The notes under the pieces: model-generated
What the model saw: only the letters and a program-made list of their open reading frames with translations
Told to the model about the DNA's origin: nothing
Databases searched by the model: none
Position numbers and translations under genes: made by a program
Assembly: GCA_913056185.1 (NCBI GenBank)
Contig: CAJXLV010000006.1
Coordinates: 46,254-110,253 of the forward strand
Length of the DNA stretch: 64,000 bases
From: an uncultured Bacteroidota bacterium
GTDB lineage: Bacteria; Bacteroidota; Rhodothermia; Rhodothermales; Salinibacteraceae
Direction: 5' to 3'
Shown here: positions 48,070 to 58,451 of the stretch, in pieces
Numbering within the stretch: position 1 is the first letter of the stretch
How the letters are laid out: every line of letters starts with the position of its first letter

Positions 48070-49308
48070 ATGGCTTCTCCCAGTGCGACGATCCCCAATC
48101 TTGAGCGTCACGTGTCGGAGCGCGTGCGCACGACGCCTCCGAGCGGCATTCGTCGGTTTTTCGACATTGCCGCCACCATGGACGATGTCATCTCGCTGGG
48201 CATCGGCGAGCCGGACTTTGTGTCGCCCACGCCGGTGGTGGAGGCGGGCATTGAGGCGCTGGAGCACGGTCGGACCAGCTACACGTCCAACGCGGGGCAG
48301 GAGGAGCTGCGCGAGCTGATTGCGGCCGACTACGAGGAGCGATACGGCCTTTCGTACGACCCGGACGACGAAATCATTGCCACGGTGGGGTGCAGCGAAG
48401 CCATGCAACTGGCGATGCAGGCCCTGCTCGACCCTGGCGATGAGGTCCTCATTCCCGAGCCGTGCTTTGTCTCCTACGGCCCTTCCGCCCGCTTCGCTGG
48501 GGGGCAGGTGGTGCACGTGCCCACGTCCGTCGAGAACGATTTTCAGGTGACGGCGGCGGACATTGCGCCGCACGTGACCGAGCGCTCCAAGGTGCTCTTT
48601 TTGGGGTACCCCAACAATCCCACCGGCGCGGTGCTGCGCCGCGATACCCTGCGCGACATCGCACAGCTGGTTGTGGACAACGACCTGCTGGTGGTGTCCG
48701 ACGAGATTTACGACCAGCTCATCTACGGGGCAGCCCATGAGCGCGGCCACGTCGCGGTGCCGACGGTGGAAACCCTTCGTCGCCGGACGATCATTGTCGG
48801 GGGGTTCTCCAAAAACTACGCCATGACGGGCTGGCGCATTGGCTATGCCTGCGGGCCCGCGCCTCTCCTGCAGGCCATGCACAAAGTGCACCAGTACATG
48901 ATCATGAGCGCGCCCACCATGTCGCAGGAGGGGGCCATTGCAGCCCTGCGTGAGGGCCGCACCGCTGCGGAACGGATGCGCCAGAGCTACGATGAACGTC
49001 GCCGTGTGATTGTGAAGGGCCTCAACGACGCTGGGCTCCCGACCTTTGAGCCCGAAGGGGCGTTTTACTGCTTTCCCGACATCACGCCCACCGGCCTGTC
49101 GTCGGAAGAGTTTGCGCAGGCGCTGCTCGATGAAGAGCACGTCGCCTGCGTGCCGGGGACGGCCTTCGGCCCCAGCGGCGAGGGGTACGTGCGCTGCTCG
49201 TACGCCACAGGGCTGGACGATATCAACGAGGCGCTCACCCGAATTCGCCGATTTGTGGACCGGCACACCGATGCTGCGAGACCGGCCGCCTCTGCACAGG
49301 AGGCCTAG
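48070..49308 (+). CDS. Pyridoxal-phosphate aminotransferase, class I
   Basis: 412 residues, fold-type I. The N-terminal GIGEPDFVSP, YTSNAGQEELRELIA, the LGYPNNPTGAV Asn loop, DEIYDQLIY and the PLP-lysine segment GGFSKNYAMTGWRIGY are all in order, followed by VRCSYA near the C-terminus with the substrate carboxylate arginine. This pattern fits aspartate/aromatic or MtnE-like class I enzymes. The amino donor is unknown. ATG 48070. A standalone transcript divergent from the aldehyde dehydrogenase. Confidence 0.92.
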   Translation: MASPSATIPNLERHVSERVRTTPPSGIRRFFDIAATMDDVISLGIGEPDFVSPTPVVEAGIEALEHGRTSYTSNAGQEELRELIAADYEERYGLSYDPDDEIIATVGCSEAMQLAMQALLDPGDEVLIPEPCFVSYGPSARFAGGQVVHVPTSVENDFQVTAADIAPHVTERSKVLFLGYPNNPTGAVLRRDTLRDIAQLVVDNDLLVVSDEIYDQLIYGAAHERGHVAVPTVETLRRRTIIVGGFSKNYAMTGWRIGYACGPAPLLQAMHKVHQYMIMSAPTMSQEGAIAALREGRTAAERMRQSYDERRRVIVKGLNDAGLPTFEPEGAFYCFPDITPTGLSSEEFAQALLDEEHVACVPGTAFGPSGEGYVRCSYATGLDDINEALTRIRRFVDRHTDAARPAASAQEA

Positions 49309-49412
49309 AAACATCCCGATTCGGGCCGCTGTTGAGAGCATCGGGCTGTGGCAGAGGTCTGCCCCCAGCCCCCCAAGCCGTTCGCCAACGTTTTGTACAC
49401 ACTCCCCCCGTC

Positions 49413-50553
49413 ATGAGCACCTATACGGACGACGACATTGCCACTCTTATCGAGCGCGTTGAGGCGCTCGGGGGCTATCTTTGACGTAGACAACCGCCGC
49501 ATGACCGTCAAGGAGCTCAATCAGGAGCGGATGGATCCCGACTTCTGGGACGATCCCGCCCGAGCGCGCGAGGTTGAGAAGCGCATCGCCCGCAATGAGG
49601 AATGGATCGAGGCCTGGGAGGAGGTCAAGCAACAAGCCGAAGACATCGAAACGCTTCAGCTCTTGGCAGAAGAAGAGGGCGAAGACATGGACGCGGAAAT
49701 CACCGCGGAGGCACGAGCGCTCGAACGAGAGCTCGACCGCCTGGAGCTGGAGAGCCTCCTGGATGAGCCGGACGACCCGCGCGACGCCATTCTTGAGATC
49801 AACCCCGGTGCAGGGGGGACCGAGGGGCAGGACTGGGCGGATATGCTTCTGCGCATGTACATGCGCTGGGCTGACGCAGAAGGATACGAGACGGAACTCC
49901 TGCACCATCAGCCTGGGGAAGAGGCCGGCATCAAGAGCGCGACCCTTAACGTCCGTGGGAAATATGCCTATGGCCGCCTCAAGAGCGAGACCGGCGTGCA
50001 CCGCCTGGTGCGCATCTCCCCGTTCGATGCCGACAGCCGACGCCATACGTCGTTTGCCAGCGTGTTTGTGTACCCGGAGGTGGACGACAGCATTGGGGTT
50101 GATCTCAGTGCAGGAGAAATCGAACTGCAAACCTTTCGCTCAGGAGGCAAGGGCGGGCAGCACGTCAACAAGGTCGAAACGGGGGTGCGTCTCATTTGGA
50201 CAGGGCCGCTCTCCAACGGTGAAGAAACAACCGTTCGGGCCGCCTGCACGCAAGAGCGGAGCCAGCACCAGAACCGCCGCCGCGCACGGCAGATGTTGCA
50301 GAGCCGCATCTACCAGGCCGAGCGCGAATTGCAGCTCCAGGAGAAAGAGCGTCTCGAGAACCAGAAGAAAAGCATCGAGTGGGGAAGCCAGATTCGCTCG
50401 TACGTGTTGCATCCCTATACCATGGTGAACGACCATCGTACCGAGACCAAGATCAAGGACGCAGAGGCAGTCCTCGACGGCGAGAAGCTGGACCCGTTGA
50501 TCAAGGCCTACCTGCTGCACGGAAAGAAACGCCCGGGCGCCTCTCCGACATAG
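49413..50553 (+). CDS. prfB: Peptide chain release factor 2, programmed +1 frameshift
   Basis: The gene is read in two frames: 49413-49481, then 49483-50553, about 379 residues. The first 23 codons end CTT TGA C; a +1 shift at CTT continues as GAC GTA GAC. RF2 identity is shown by the SPF tripeptide (ISPFDADSRRH), which reads UGA and UAA, and by the GGQ motif (SGGKGGQHVNKVETGV) that triggers hydrolysis. The internal UGA lets RF2 level set its own synthesis. It precedes the rimP-nusA-infB cluster by 358 bases. Confidence 0.96.
49470..49485 (+). promoter_or_regulatory. RF2 autoregulatory frameshift site
   Basis: A GGGGG run (49470-49474) acts as internal Shine-Dalgarno-like element four bases before the slippery CTT (49479-49481), followed by TGA (49482-49484) and C. 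This matches the classic prfB site in everything but one base of spacing. Confidence 0.93.
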
Positions 50554-50911
50554 CCGCAGGCCCTCCTTGCATTGCGAACCGCCCACCGTTCCAAGGCGGC
50601 GTGTGCGGGCGCAAGCGCGGACGAAGCAAAAAGCCAGGGGGGCATGCCCGGCGACCGTTGAGAAACATCAAGAACCCCGCATCGTACACCCTTTCGATGC
50701 GGACTGAACGAGCCGCGCTGACGCCCGTCAGCGAAAAAGGTGGCCGCCTGTGCCACCTTTTCGTACGCGTGCCAGGCTCGACAGCCTGCACGCCTGCCGC
50801 CCGCGGAGCTCCGTGGGCGTGCCTGGCGCTCGCCCCGTCTGTCGGGTCGAGCGCTTTTTTGCACTGTGTATTTCGCGTGTTCACGCCTTCTACGTGCCCG
50901 TCTACGTACCC
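50554..50911. other. Leader region between prfB and rimP
   Basis: 358 bases holding two tandem hairpins (50716-50733 and 50735-50761) and no gene I can support. The promoter of the rimP-nusA-infB operon should be here or just upstream of the hairpins. Confidence 0.6.
50735..50761 (+). terminator. Terminator or attenuator upstream of rimP
   Basis: 10-bp perfect stem AAAAGGTGGC / GCCACCTTTT with a 7-base loop, the T-run being part of the stem. A second hairpin, CGCTGACG / CGTCAGCG (50716-50733), abuts it. It lies 181 bases after prfB and 150 before rimP, so it could end prfB or attenuate the rimP operon. Confidence 0.7.
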
Positions 50912-51379
50912 GTGAATCCTACCCAGCAGCGCCTTGCCGACCGCGTTCGCGAGCTGACCGAAGAGGTCATCGCCGGGACGGACTACTTTCTGGTCGAGGT
51001 GCAGGTGCGCGGACACAAAGGGACGCGCGTGGTAGAAGTGTACGTAGACTCCGAAACAGAGATGGGACACGACGACCTTGCACGCGTCAGCAAAGAGCTC
51101 GGCTTCTTGCTGGACGTAGAAGACGTCGTGGACGGCAGCTACAAGCTTGAGCTCTCCTCGCCGGGGATTAAGCGACCCTTGATGCTGCCCGAGCAGTACC
51201 GCAAGAACGTTGGCCGGACGCTTCGTGTACGATTCGAAGACGAGGACGACGAAGAGATTGTGGTGGGCGACCTCACAGACGCAGATGACGAAATGATTGA
51301 GCTCGAACTCCCGTCGGCCGAGCGCCTTCAACTTCCCTACGCCGCCATTACGCAGGCACGCATCGAGCTGCCCTGGTAG
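50912..51379 (+). CDS. rimP: Ribosome maturation factor RimP
   Basis: 155 residues. The N-terminal helix (RVRELTEEVIAGTDYFLVEVQV) and the central DDLARVSKELGFLLDVEDVVDGSYKLELSSPGIKRPL block identify RimP (YhbC/DUF150), needed for 30S assembly. The C-terminal SH3-like domain is acidic. GTG start 50912 (VNPTQQRLADRV); earlier starts add unconserved residues. First gene of the nusA operon, 62 bases from nusA. Confidence 0.94.
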   Translation: MNPTQQRLADRVRELTEEVIAGTDYFLVEVQVRGHKGTRVVEVYVDSETEMGHDDLARVSKELGFLLDVEDVVDGSYKLELSSPGIKRPLMLPEQYRKNVGRTLRVRFEDEDDEEIVVGDLTDADDEMIELELPSAERLQLPYAAITQARIELPW

Positions 51380-51441
51380 CGCCCCGCGGCGCTCTGGGCG
51401 CGGGCCGATCGGATGTACTTCATCATAGGACGAGACGGATT

Positions 51442-53013
51442 ATGCGAAGCGAAGACCTGATCTCCTCATTTGGAGAAATTGCACGGTCCAAAGACATGGA
51501 TCGTGATACGCTGCAGATTATTGTGGAGGACGTCTTCCGCGCGATGCTTCGCAAGCGCTATGGGGCGGACGATGCGTTCGAGATCATTTTCAACCCGAAC
51601 CAGGGGGACATCCAGATCCTCCACATCCAAAAGGTGGTGGGAGACTGGGACCTTGAGGATCCAGTTACGGAGATCAAGCTCTCCGATGCAAAAGCAGTCG
51701 ACGAGGCCTTTGGGGTGGGCGATGAGGTGGCCAGCGAGCTTGACATCAGTGAGTTTGGGCGGCGGGCCGTCATGACTGCCCGGCAGACCTTCCGGCAGCG
51801 CATTCGCGACATTGAAAAGGAGCAGGTGTACGAAGAGTACACCGAGCTCATTGGCGACATTGTGGTGGGCGAGATCTACCAGGTGCGCCGCCACGAGACG
51901 CTTCTGATGCACGAAGACACCGAGCTGGTGCTGCCGCGCGACGAACAGATCCCGGGCGATCATTACCGGAAGGGCAATATGCTCCGGACCGTCGTGAAGG
52001 AGGTGCGCCGCGATGCGGGGAGCGACCCGCAGGTGGTCGTCAGTCGCACGTCGCCGGTGTTTATGGAGCGCCTGTTTGAGGTGGAAGTGCCCGAGGTGCA
52101 CGACGGCATCGTCGAGATCAAAAAGGTGGCGCGGATTCCCGGCGACCGGGCGAAGGTGGCGGTGGCCAGTCACGACGAAAAGGTAGACCCCGTGGGGGCC
52201 TGCGTGGGCGTGAAGGGCGTACGGATCAACGCTGTGGTCCGCGAACTGTCCGACGAAAACATTGACGTGATGGAATGGTCCGGGGAGGCGAAGGAACTGA
52301 TCGCACGGGCCCTGTCGCCGGCCGAGCCCACCAGCGTCGTGCTGAACCAGGACACCGAGCCGCCGCGGGCCCGGGTAGAAGTGCCGTCCGACGAAGTGAG
52401 CCAGGCCATCGGCAAGCGGGGCGTCAACATCAAGCTGGCCTCCCAGCTGACCGGCTTTGAGATCGACGTCTACCGCGAAATCCCGCCCGACGAGGAAGAC
52501 ATCGATATCGAGCAGTTTAGCGACGAACTTTCAGAGGAGACGATTCAGAAACTGCAACACATCGGGTGCGACACCGGAAAGGCGGTGCTGGAGCTGTCGG
52601 CGGATGCACTGGCGCGCCGCGCTGATTTGGAGCGCGAAACCGCCGCACATGTGCTGGAGGTGATCAAGACCGAGTTCGAGAAGGGACCGGGCATCATCGA
52701 GGCGATTCGCCAGGGACGCTTCACCGTGGAGTCGGTGGGTCTGCCCGCCGAGGGCAACGGCGCCGTGTCCGACGAGCCGACCGGCGACCGGTCCTCGCGG
52801 GAGCGCACCGAGACGCAGAGCCCGGACGCTTCGGGGGCCTCCCCTGAAGCGTCGGCGGGTGAAGACGAGCCGGGCGATGACGAGCCGGGCGAAGACGAGG
52901 CCGGGGGAGAAGGGTCAACAGAGCCGGACGATGGCGACGAGGCTGCCACAGAAAAGACAGTGCCTGAAGAAGCGGTTCAGGAAGAAGCGGTTCAGGAAGA
53001 AGAACTGAAGTGA
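51442..53013 (+). CDS. nusA: Transcription termination/antitermination protein NusA
   Basis: 523 residues. RNA-polymerase-binding N-terminal domain, S1 domain (GDIVVGEIYQVRRHETLLMHEDTELVLPR), two KH domains (KVDPVGACVGVKGVRINAVVREL; SQAIGKRGVNIKLASQLTG), then a helical segment and an acidic tail of about 100 residues containing a 15-base tandem repeat. The tail is absent from most NusA proteins and fits halophilic adaptation. In the canonical rimP-nusA-infB order. Confidence 0.97.
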   Translation: MRSEDLISSFGEIARSKDMDRDTLQIIVEDVFRAMLRKRYGADDAFEIIFNPNQGDIQILHIQKVVGDWDLEDPVTEIKLSDAKAVDEAFGVGDEVASELDISEFGRRAVMTARQTFRQRIRDIEKEQVYEEYTELIGDIVVGEIYQVRRHETLLMHEDTELVLPRDEQIPGDHYRKGNMLRTVVKEVRRDAGSDPQVVVSRTSPVFMERLFEVEVPEVHDGIVEIKKVARIPGDRAKVAVASHDEKVDPVGACVGVKGVRINAVVRELSDENIDVMEWSGEAKELIARALSPAEPTSVVLNQDTEPPRARVEVPSDEVSQAIGKRGVNIKLASQLTGFEIDVYREIPPDEEDIDIEQFSDELSEETIQKLQHIGCDTGKAVLELSADALARRADLERETAAHVLEVIKTEFEKGPGIIEAIRQGRFTVESVGLPAEGNGAVSDEPTGDRSSRERTETQSPDASGASPEASAGEDEPGDDEPGEDEAGGEGSTEPDDGDEAATEKTVPEEAVQEEAVQEEELK

Positions 53014-53097
53014 TAGCGTAGCATTGAGGAGAAGGGCGCCGCGGGCCCTGCAGGCTCGCGTGTTCATTCGGCAGACCGAGCACCAAACGATTGCCTT

Positions 53098-56000
53098 ATG
53101 GCAACAACGACGAAAGATTTTCAGGCAAAGAAGCTGTTCCGCGTGGTTCGGGAACTGAACGTGTCCCAGGACCGGGTGGAGGAGTTTCTGGAAAGTGAGG
53201 GGTACGAGGAGGCCCTCTCCGGGGCGGGACTGAACGCCAAGATTGTGGACGAGGAGGCGTACCTCGTGCTCCGGGAGGAGTATGCCGACGATGCAGAGGC
53301 GGCGGCGCGCATCCGTGAGCTGCGCTCGGAGGACGAGGACACCGGGCCGGAGCGCGACGAGGTCGCCACGCTCGATGAGGAGCAGGAGGCTGCGCCTACG
53401 CCCAGCGGCGACGGTGAGCCGGAGTCTGCTCCCGAAGAAGCAGCGGCCGAGGAGGACGGCGTCTCTGGTGAGCCGGACGAAGAAGCGGTGGCCGAGGAGG
53501 CGGTGGCCGAAGAGGCACCCGCGGGAGAGACCCCCACGGCAGAGCCCGATGAGGCAGAATCCGATGGGGCAGAATCCGATGAAGCAGGATCGGGGGCTGC
53601 GGAGGCTCCCGGTGAAGACGTGTCGGACGTCTCCGCCGCCGAGGGGGCGCCTGTGGAAGAGGCGCCTGTGGAAGAGGCGCCTGCCGAGACCGCGGAAGAG
53701 CCCGGAGCGGAAGAGCCCGGAGCGGAGGAGACCGCGGAAGATGCCGCGATGCAGGAAGCCGCAGAATCGAAAGAGCCGGTCGGGGCCGATGCATCGGCGA
53801 GCCCAGAAGAGTCCTCTACCGAAGCGCCCGAGACTGAAGCGCCGGAGGCCGAGACGGAATCCCGTGCCGATGCGTCTGCAGAGGCGGCGCCAGCGGAAGA
53901 AGCGCCCGATGCGGTCGCCGAGCCGGACACTGAGGCGACGGACGCCTCCCCCGCGGAAGAAGAGCCGACGGAAGAGCCCCCTGAGGCGGAGACTGACGAA
54001 CCGGAAGAGGCCCCCGAGGCCAAGGAAGAGCCGACCGAGGCGGCCGACGACGAAGAGGAGGAAGAAGACAGCGGGACCCTGAAGGCCACGCGCTACCGCT
54101 TGAAGGGCCCGAACGTGGTCGGCAAAATGGACAGCGACCAGCTGAAGCGCCCGCAGCGCAAACGCAAGCGGAAGAAAAAAGACAAGAGCAAAAAAGACGA
54201 CCAGAAGAGCAAGCAGACCCAGAAATCGCAGAAGAAGAAAAAGAAGAAACAGAAGAAGGGCGGCGGCGGGCCCGACGAGGAAGACATTGAGCAGACCATT
54301 CAGGAGACGCTGCAGGAGCTGGAGCAGGGCGCCAGCCGCGAACGGCAGCGCCGTCGCCGTCGCCGCCGCGAGCGCCACGAACAGGAGCGTCAGCGCCGCC
54401 TGGAGCGCGAGCGTGAGCAAGAAAACGTCCTGGAAGTGACGGAATTTGTCACGACCGGAGAGCTTGCAAACCTCATTGGGGAGCCAGTGAGTGATGTGAT
54501 TGACGCACTGTTCGACGCCGGGATGATGGTTTCGATCAACCAGCGTCTGGAGCGAGAGACCATCGAGTTTGTTGCGGACGAATACGGCTACGAGATCGAA
54601 TTTGTGGCCGAGCGCGATGCCGGGGTGCTGGAGGTGGAAGCGGACGCGCCGGAAGACCTGGAGCCGCGTGCGCCGGTTGTGACGGTAATGGGGCACGTCG
54701 ATCATGGAAAAACCTCGCTCCTGGACTACATTCGCAATGCCAATGTGGTGGCGGGGGAGGAGGGCGGCATCACGCAGCACGTGGGGGCGCACTACGTGGA
54801 GCTGACCGACCAGGACGACGAAGCCATCACGTTTCTGGACACCCCAGGCCACGAGGCCTTCACCGCCATGCGTGCTCGTGGGGCGAAGGCGACGGACATC
54901 GTGATTTTGGTCGTGGCCGCCGACGACTCGGTCATGCCACAGACCCGGGAGGCCATCAACCACGCGCAGGCCGCCGACGTGCCGATCGTCGTTGCGATCA
55001 ACAAGATGGACAAGCGCGAGGCCGACGCGGAGAAGGTGCGTGCCGAGCTTGCGGAGCACAACGTGCTGGTGGAGGAGTACGGCGGAGACGTACAGTCCGC
55101 CGAGGTGTCTGCCGAGACGGGTCAGGGCATCAGCGATCTTCTTGACAAGGTGGTCCTCCAGTCCGAGATCATGGAACTGCAGGCCAACCCCAATCGCGAG
55201 GCGTCGGGCGTCATCATTGAGAGCCGCCTGGAAAAGGGGCGGGGCAACGTCATCACCGTCCTCGTTCAGAACGGCACCCTCGAAACCGGTGACCCCTTCC
55301 TCGCAGGGATGCACAGCGGCAGCGTACGCGCCATGTTCGACGAGCGCGACAACCGCGTGGACGCCGTGGGGCCGTCCCAGCCCGCCCTGGTGCTCGGGTG
55401 CGACGGCTCGCCCGAGGTGGGCGACCAGTTTGTGGTGATGGAAGACGAAAGCGAAGCGCGCGACGTGGCCGAAGACCGACAGCGGATTCACCGCGAGCAG
55501 GAGCTGCGCCGCCAGAGCCAAGTCTCGCTCGATCAGGTCAGCCGCCGCATGGCGGAGGGCGAGTTCCACGAACTCAACCTGATTCTGAAGGCCGACGTGG
55601 GAGGCTCCGTCGAGGCTCTTTCCGATGCGCTCCTCAAGTTGAAGACCGACGAGGTGGCGGTCAATGTCATCCACAGCGGCGTGGGGGCCATCACCGAAAG
55701 CGATGTGATGCTGGCCCGCGCCTCCGACGCCATCATTATCGGCTTCCAGGTGCGGCCTACCGGTGGCGCGCGGGACACGGCACACCGCGAAGACGTGGAC
55801 ATTCGCAGCTACTCGGTGATTTACTCCGCCATTGAGGATGTCCGCGACGCCCTCGAAGGGCTGCTCTCTCCGGAGCGCCGCGAGGAGACGAAGGGCCGCG
55901 CCGAAGTGCGCGATACCTTCAGCGTGCCCACCGTGGGCACCGTCGCCGGGTGCTACGTCAACGAGGGCACCATCCATCGCAACCACAAAATCCGCGTCGT

Positions 56001-56184
56001 GCGTGACGGGGTTGTGCAGTACGAGGGCGACATCAGTTCGCTCAAGCGCTTCGAGGACGACGTGAAAGAGGTGCAGAGCGGCTACGAGTGCGGCCTCTCG
56101 GTGGAAAACTACGACGATGTGAAGGTGGGCGATGAGTTTGAGACCTACATTGTTGTTGAGGAGAAGCGAGAGCTCGAGGTCTGA
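53098..56184 (+). CDS. infB: Translation initiation factor IF-2
   Basis: 1028 residues. The first 330 are an IF2_N helical start followed by an extremely acidic Ala/Glu/Pro-rich region; a Lys-rich block ([20 protein letters not shown], near 360) follows. The G domain begins near residue 530: [20 protein letters not shown]. Domains II-IV end with [12 protein letters not shown] and the C-terminal fMet-tRNA-binding barrel. It loads fMet-tRNA onto the 30S subunit with GTP. Follows nusA by 84 bases. Confidence 0.97.
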   Translation: MATTTKDFQAKKLFRVVRELNVSQDRVEEFLESEGYEEALSGAGLNAKIVDEEAYLVLREEYADDAEAAARIRELRSEDEDTGPERDEVATLDEEQEAAPTPSGDGEPESAPEEAAAEEDGVSGEPDEEAVAEEAVAEEAPAGETPTAEPDEAESDGAESDEAGSGAAEAPGEDVSDVSAAEGAPVEEAPVEEAPAETAEEPGAEEPGAEETAEDAAMQEAAESKEPVGADASASPEESSTEAPETEAPEAETESRADASAEAAPAEEAPDAVAEPDTEATDASPAEEEPTEEPPEAETDEPEEAPEAKEEPTEAADDEEEEEDSGTLKATRYRLKGPNVVGKMDSDQLKRPQRKRKRKKKDKSKKDDQKSKQTQKSQKKKKKKQKKGGGGPDEEDIEQTIQETLQELEQGASRERQRRRRRRRERHEQERQRRLEREREQENVLEVTEFVTTGELANLIGEPVSDVIDALFDAGMMVSINQRLERETIEFVADEYGYEIEFVAERDAGVLEVEADAPEDLEPRAPVVTVMGHVDHGKTSLLDYIRNANVVAGEEGGITQHVGAHYVELTDQDDEAITFLDTPGHEAFTAMRARGAKATDIVILVVAADDSVMPQTREAINHAQAADVPIVVAINKMDKREADAEKVRAELAEHNVLVEEYGGDVQSAEVSAETGQGISDLLDKVVLQSEIMELQANPNREASGVIIESRLEKGRGNVITVLVQNGTLETGDPFLAGMHSGSVRAMFDERDNRVDAVGPSQPALVLGCDGSPEVGDQFVVMEDESEARDVAEDRQRIHREQELRRQSQVSLDQVSRRMAEGEFHELNLILKADVGGSVEALSDALLKLKTDEVAVNVIHSGVGAITESDVMLARASDAIIIGFQVRPTGGARDTAHREDVDIRSYSVIYSAIEDVRDALEGLLSPERREETKGRAEVRDTFSVPTVGTVAGCYVNEGTIHRNHKIRVVRDGVVQYEGDISSLKRFEDDVKEVQSGYECGLSVENYDDVKVGDEFETYIVVEEKRELEV

Positions 56185-56244
56185 GTGTAGGCCCCGGTGT
56201 TTCGTCCTCGTTCGCCCTGCCCCACAGGCCCCTCCTCCCTGGCG

Positions 56245-56646
56245 ATGAGCATCCATACCGAGCGTGTTGCCGAACTCGTGCAGCGGGAAGTGGCCCGCAT
56301 CTTGCAGCGGGACTACTCCGACCAGCTGCAGCCGATGGTTACCATCACCCGGGCCCGTGTGACCGGAGACCTGTCCATTGCCTATCTGTACGCGAGCGTC
56401 ATGGGCGATACCTCCGCGCAACGAGAGGCAACGTTTCGGCAACTGAAGGCGCTCACCGATGAGATTCGCGAAAAGCTGGCCTCCCGGATTCGCCATCAGG
56501 TGCGCGAGATTCCAGAATTGAAATTCTTCCACGATGAGTCCTTGGAAGAGGCCAAGCGCATGGAGACCCTCTTCGATCGGATCCGCGAAGAGCGTGAGCG
56601 TCGGCTCAACGATACCCCCGAGGATTCCCCTGAAGACGCTTCGTAG
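56245..56646 (+). CDS. rbfA: Ribosome-binding factor A
   Basis: 133 residues, KH-like fold with the family motifs [37 protein letters not shown] and [22 protein letters not shown]. It assists 16S rRNA maturation and cold adaptation. The C-terminus is acidic. ATG 56245 (MSIHTERV). Between infB and truB in the usual order, 60 bases after infB. Confidence 0.95.
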   Translation: MSIHTERVAELVQREVARILQRDYSDQLQPMVTITRARVTGDLSIAYLYASVMGDTSAQREATFRQLKALTDEIREKLASRIRHQVREIPELKFFHDESLEEAKRMETLFDRIREERERRLNDTPEDSPEDAS

Positions 56647-56717
56647 GCCCCGCTGCCCTCATCCTTCTGCCCCGTCCCGTGCCCCCCGCCGCGGCCCAGC
56701 GCGACATACCGCCGGAG

Positions 56718-57407
56718 ATGGTGCATGCGCCTCCCACCCTTCCCGAGGACTGGGGAGCGGGTGCCATCGTCCCCATTGACAAACCCTCCGGCCGCACCTC
56801 GTTCGATGTCGTCTCCACCCTGCGGGAGGCCACGGGCGTGCAAAAAGTCGGACACGCTGGCACGCTCGATCCCCTGGCTACGGGGCTGCTCCTCATCCTC
56901 GTGGCGCGTCCCGCCACGCGCCTCCAGGCCGCCTGCATGCACCTGCCCAAAACCTATAAGGCCACCCTGCGCCTCGGCGAAACCACGCCGTCCCACGACG
57001 CCGAAACCGAGGTCACCGACCGGACCGACCCCTCCGGTCTCTCCCGCGAGGACGTGACTGAGGCCTGCGCTGCGTTTGTCGGGCACATCCACCAAGTGCC
57101 GCCCATGTACTCTGCGGTAAAGGTGGAAGGGGAGCGCCTGTACAAAAAAGCGCGCCGCGGGGAAACGGTGAAGCGCGTGCCCCGACAGGTGCGCATCGAC
57201 CGCCTCGATGTCCTCGAGTGGGCGCTGCCCACCCTTACCATTCGCGTAGCCTGCTCAAAAGGAACGTACATCCGTGCCCTTGCCCGAGACCTTGGTGCGG
57301 ACCTTGGTGTAGGAGCGCATCTTGCAGCCCTGCGCCGCACCCGCATCGGGCCCTTCTCTGTGGACAATAGTTGGACCCTTCCCGCACTCACAGATGCACT
57401 GCCGTAA
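56718..57407 (+). CDS. truB: tRNA pseudouridine(55) synthase TruB
   Basis: 229 residues. Catalytic Asp in GHAGTLDPLATG (Asp near residue 51), substrate-binding HQVPPMYSAVKVEGERLYKKAR, and the C-terminal CSKGTYIRALARDLG block mark TruB, which makes pseudouridine 55 in tRNA T-loops. A GTG at 56679 would add 13 residues; the ATG at 56718 is preferred. Directly followed by ribF (18 bases). Confidence 0.95.
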   Translation: MVHAPPTLPEDWGAGAIVPIDKPSGRTSFDVVSTLREATGVQKVGHAGTLDPLATGLLLILVARPATRLQAACMHLPKTYKATLRLGETTPSHDAETEVTDRTDPSGLSREDVTEACAAFVGHIHQVPPMYSAVKVEGERLYKKARRGETVKRVPRQVRIDRLDVLEWALPTLTIRVACSKGTYIRALARDLGADLGVGAHLAALRRTRIGPFSVDNSWTLPALTDALP

Positions 57408-57425
57408 GACCAACGGACCTCTCCT

Positions 57426-58361
57426 ATGAAGTGTGAAATTGGCTGGGACAACATTACCCACAACGACGCGTCGGTCCTCACCGTAGGGACCTTTGACGGC
57501 GTCCATCGTGGGCACCAGGCCATCCTGTCATACCTCCGCAACCGGGCGGAGGAGAAAAGTGGGCCCAGCACCCTCATCTCCTTTGACCCCCATCCTCGCA
57601 CCGTCGTCCACGGAGCCGAGGTGCCCCTCCTCACCACCGTCTCCGAGCGGGCCCGCATTCTGGAAGACCTTGGGCTGGATCGGTTCGTGGTCATCCCCTT
57701 TTCTCACGAGTTCGCGCAGCGCAGCGCCCGTGACTACATCGAAGCTGTGCTGGTAGACCGCATCGGTCTTCAAGAAATTACTGTCGGGTATGACCACCGC
57801 TTCGGCAAAGACCGAGCCGGCGATGTGGCACTTCTCCGCGAGTTGGGCGCCGAGCACGGCTTCGCCGTAGACGTAATTCCCCCGCAAGAGGTGGACCACG
57901 ACGTCGTATCCTCCAGCTCCATCCGCACATTGCTCGCGGACGAAGGCGCTGTGGAGAAGGCCTGGGAGCGGCTGGGGCGTCCCTACCAGCTGCAGGGCAC
58001 CGTGGCACGGGGCGAAGGACGAGGGCGCACACTCGGCTTCCCAACTGCCAACCTCGTCCTTCACGACGCCCGAAAACTCGTCCCCCGGCACGGCGTCTAC
58101 GCCACACGGGTGCACGGGCCCGATGGGCAGGTGCACGGCGGCATGATGAACATCGGACGGCGCCCCACCTTCGACGAGATGGACGTCACTGTAGAGGTCC
58201 ATTTGCTCAACTTCGACGGGGATTTGTATGGCCGGCGTCTCTCTGTTCAGTTCCTGCAAAGATTGCGGGACGAACAGAAGTTTGACTCGGCGGACGCCCT
58301 GGCAGCGCAACTTTCGGAAGATGAGCAGCGTTGTACCGCCGTTGTTGAGGCAATGGCCTGA
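57426..58361 (+). CDS. ribF: Bifunctional riboflavin kinase/FMN adenylyltransferase
   Basis: 311 residues. The FAD synthetase half has TVGTFDGVHRGHQ near residue 20 (nucleotide-binding HxGH-like) and SSSSIRTLL; the kinase half has GRTLGFPTANL and YGVYATRV-like strand plus the MNIGRRPTF motif. It converts riboflavin to FMN and FAD. ATG 57426. In the truB-ribF-rpsO order common to many bacteria. Confidence 0.96.
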   Translation: MKCEIGWDNITHNDASVLTVGTFDGVHRGHQAILSYLRNRAEEKSGPSTLISFDPHPRTVVHGAEVPLLTTVSERARILEDLGLDRFVVIPFSHEFAQRSARDYIEAVLVDRIGLQEITVGYDHRFGKDRAGDVALLRELGAEHGFAVDVIPPQEVDHDVVSSSSIRTLLADEGAVEKAWERLGRPYQLQGTVARGEGRGRTLGFPTANLVLHDARKLVPRHGVYATRVHGPDGQVHGGMMNIGRRPTFDEMDVTVEVHLLNFDGDLYGRRLSVQFLQRLRDEQKFDSADALAAQLSEDEQRCTAVVEAMA

Positions 58362-58451
58362 CCGCTCGTTGGGCTGCACCCCTCACGAAACTGCAGAGCA
58401 CCGCGGTTTCTTCTTTAGCATGGCACAATCTAAAGAGGTCCCCACCGCACG

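Noticed and set aside
49482..49484. In-frame TGA in prfB read as a nonsense mutation
   Set aside because: It is the programmed frameshift codon typical of RF2; the downstream frame is intact to the stop.
53640..53730. Short regular repeats taken as a CRISPR array
   Set aside because: They are in-frame 15-base protein repeats inside infB with no spacers or cas genes.
52915..56532. 1205-residue open frame on the minus strand opposite infB
   Set aside because: It mirrors the acidic, GC-rich infB gene; its translation is Leu/Arg-rich low-complexity without motifs. Infb is certain on the plus strand.
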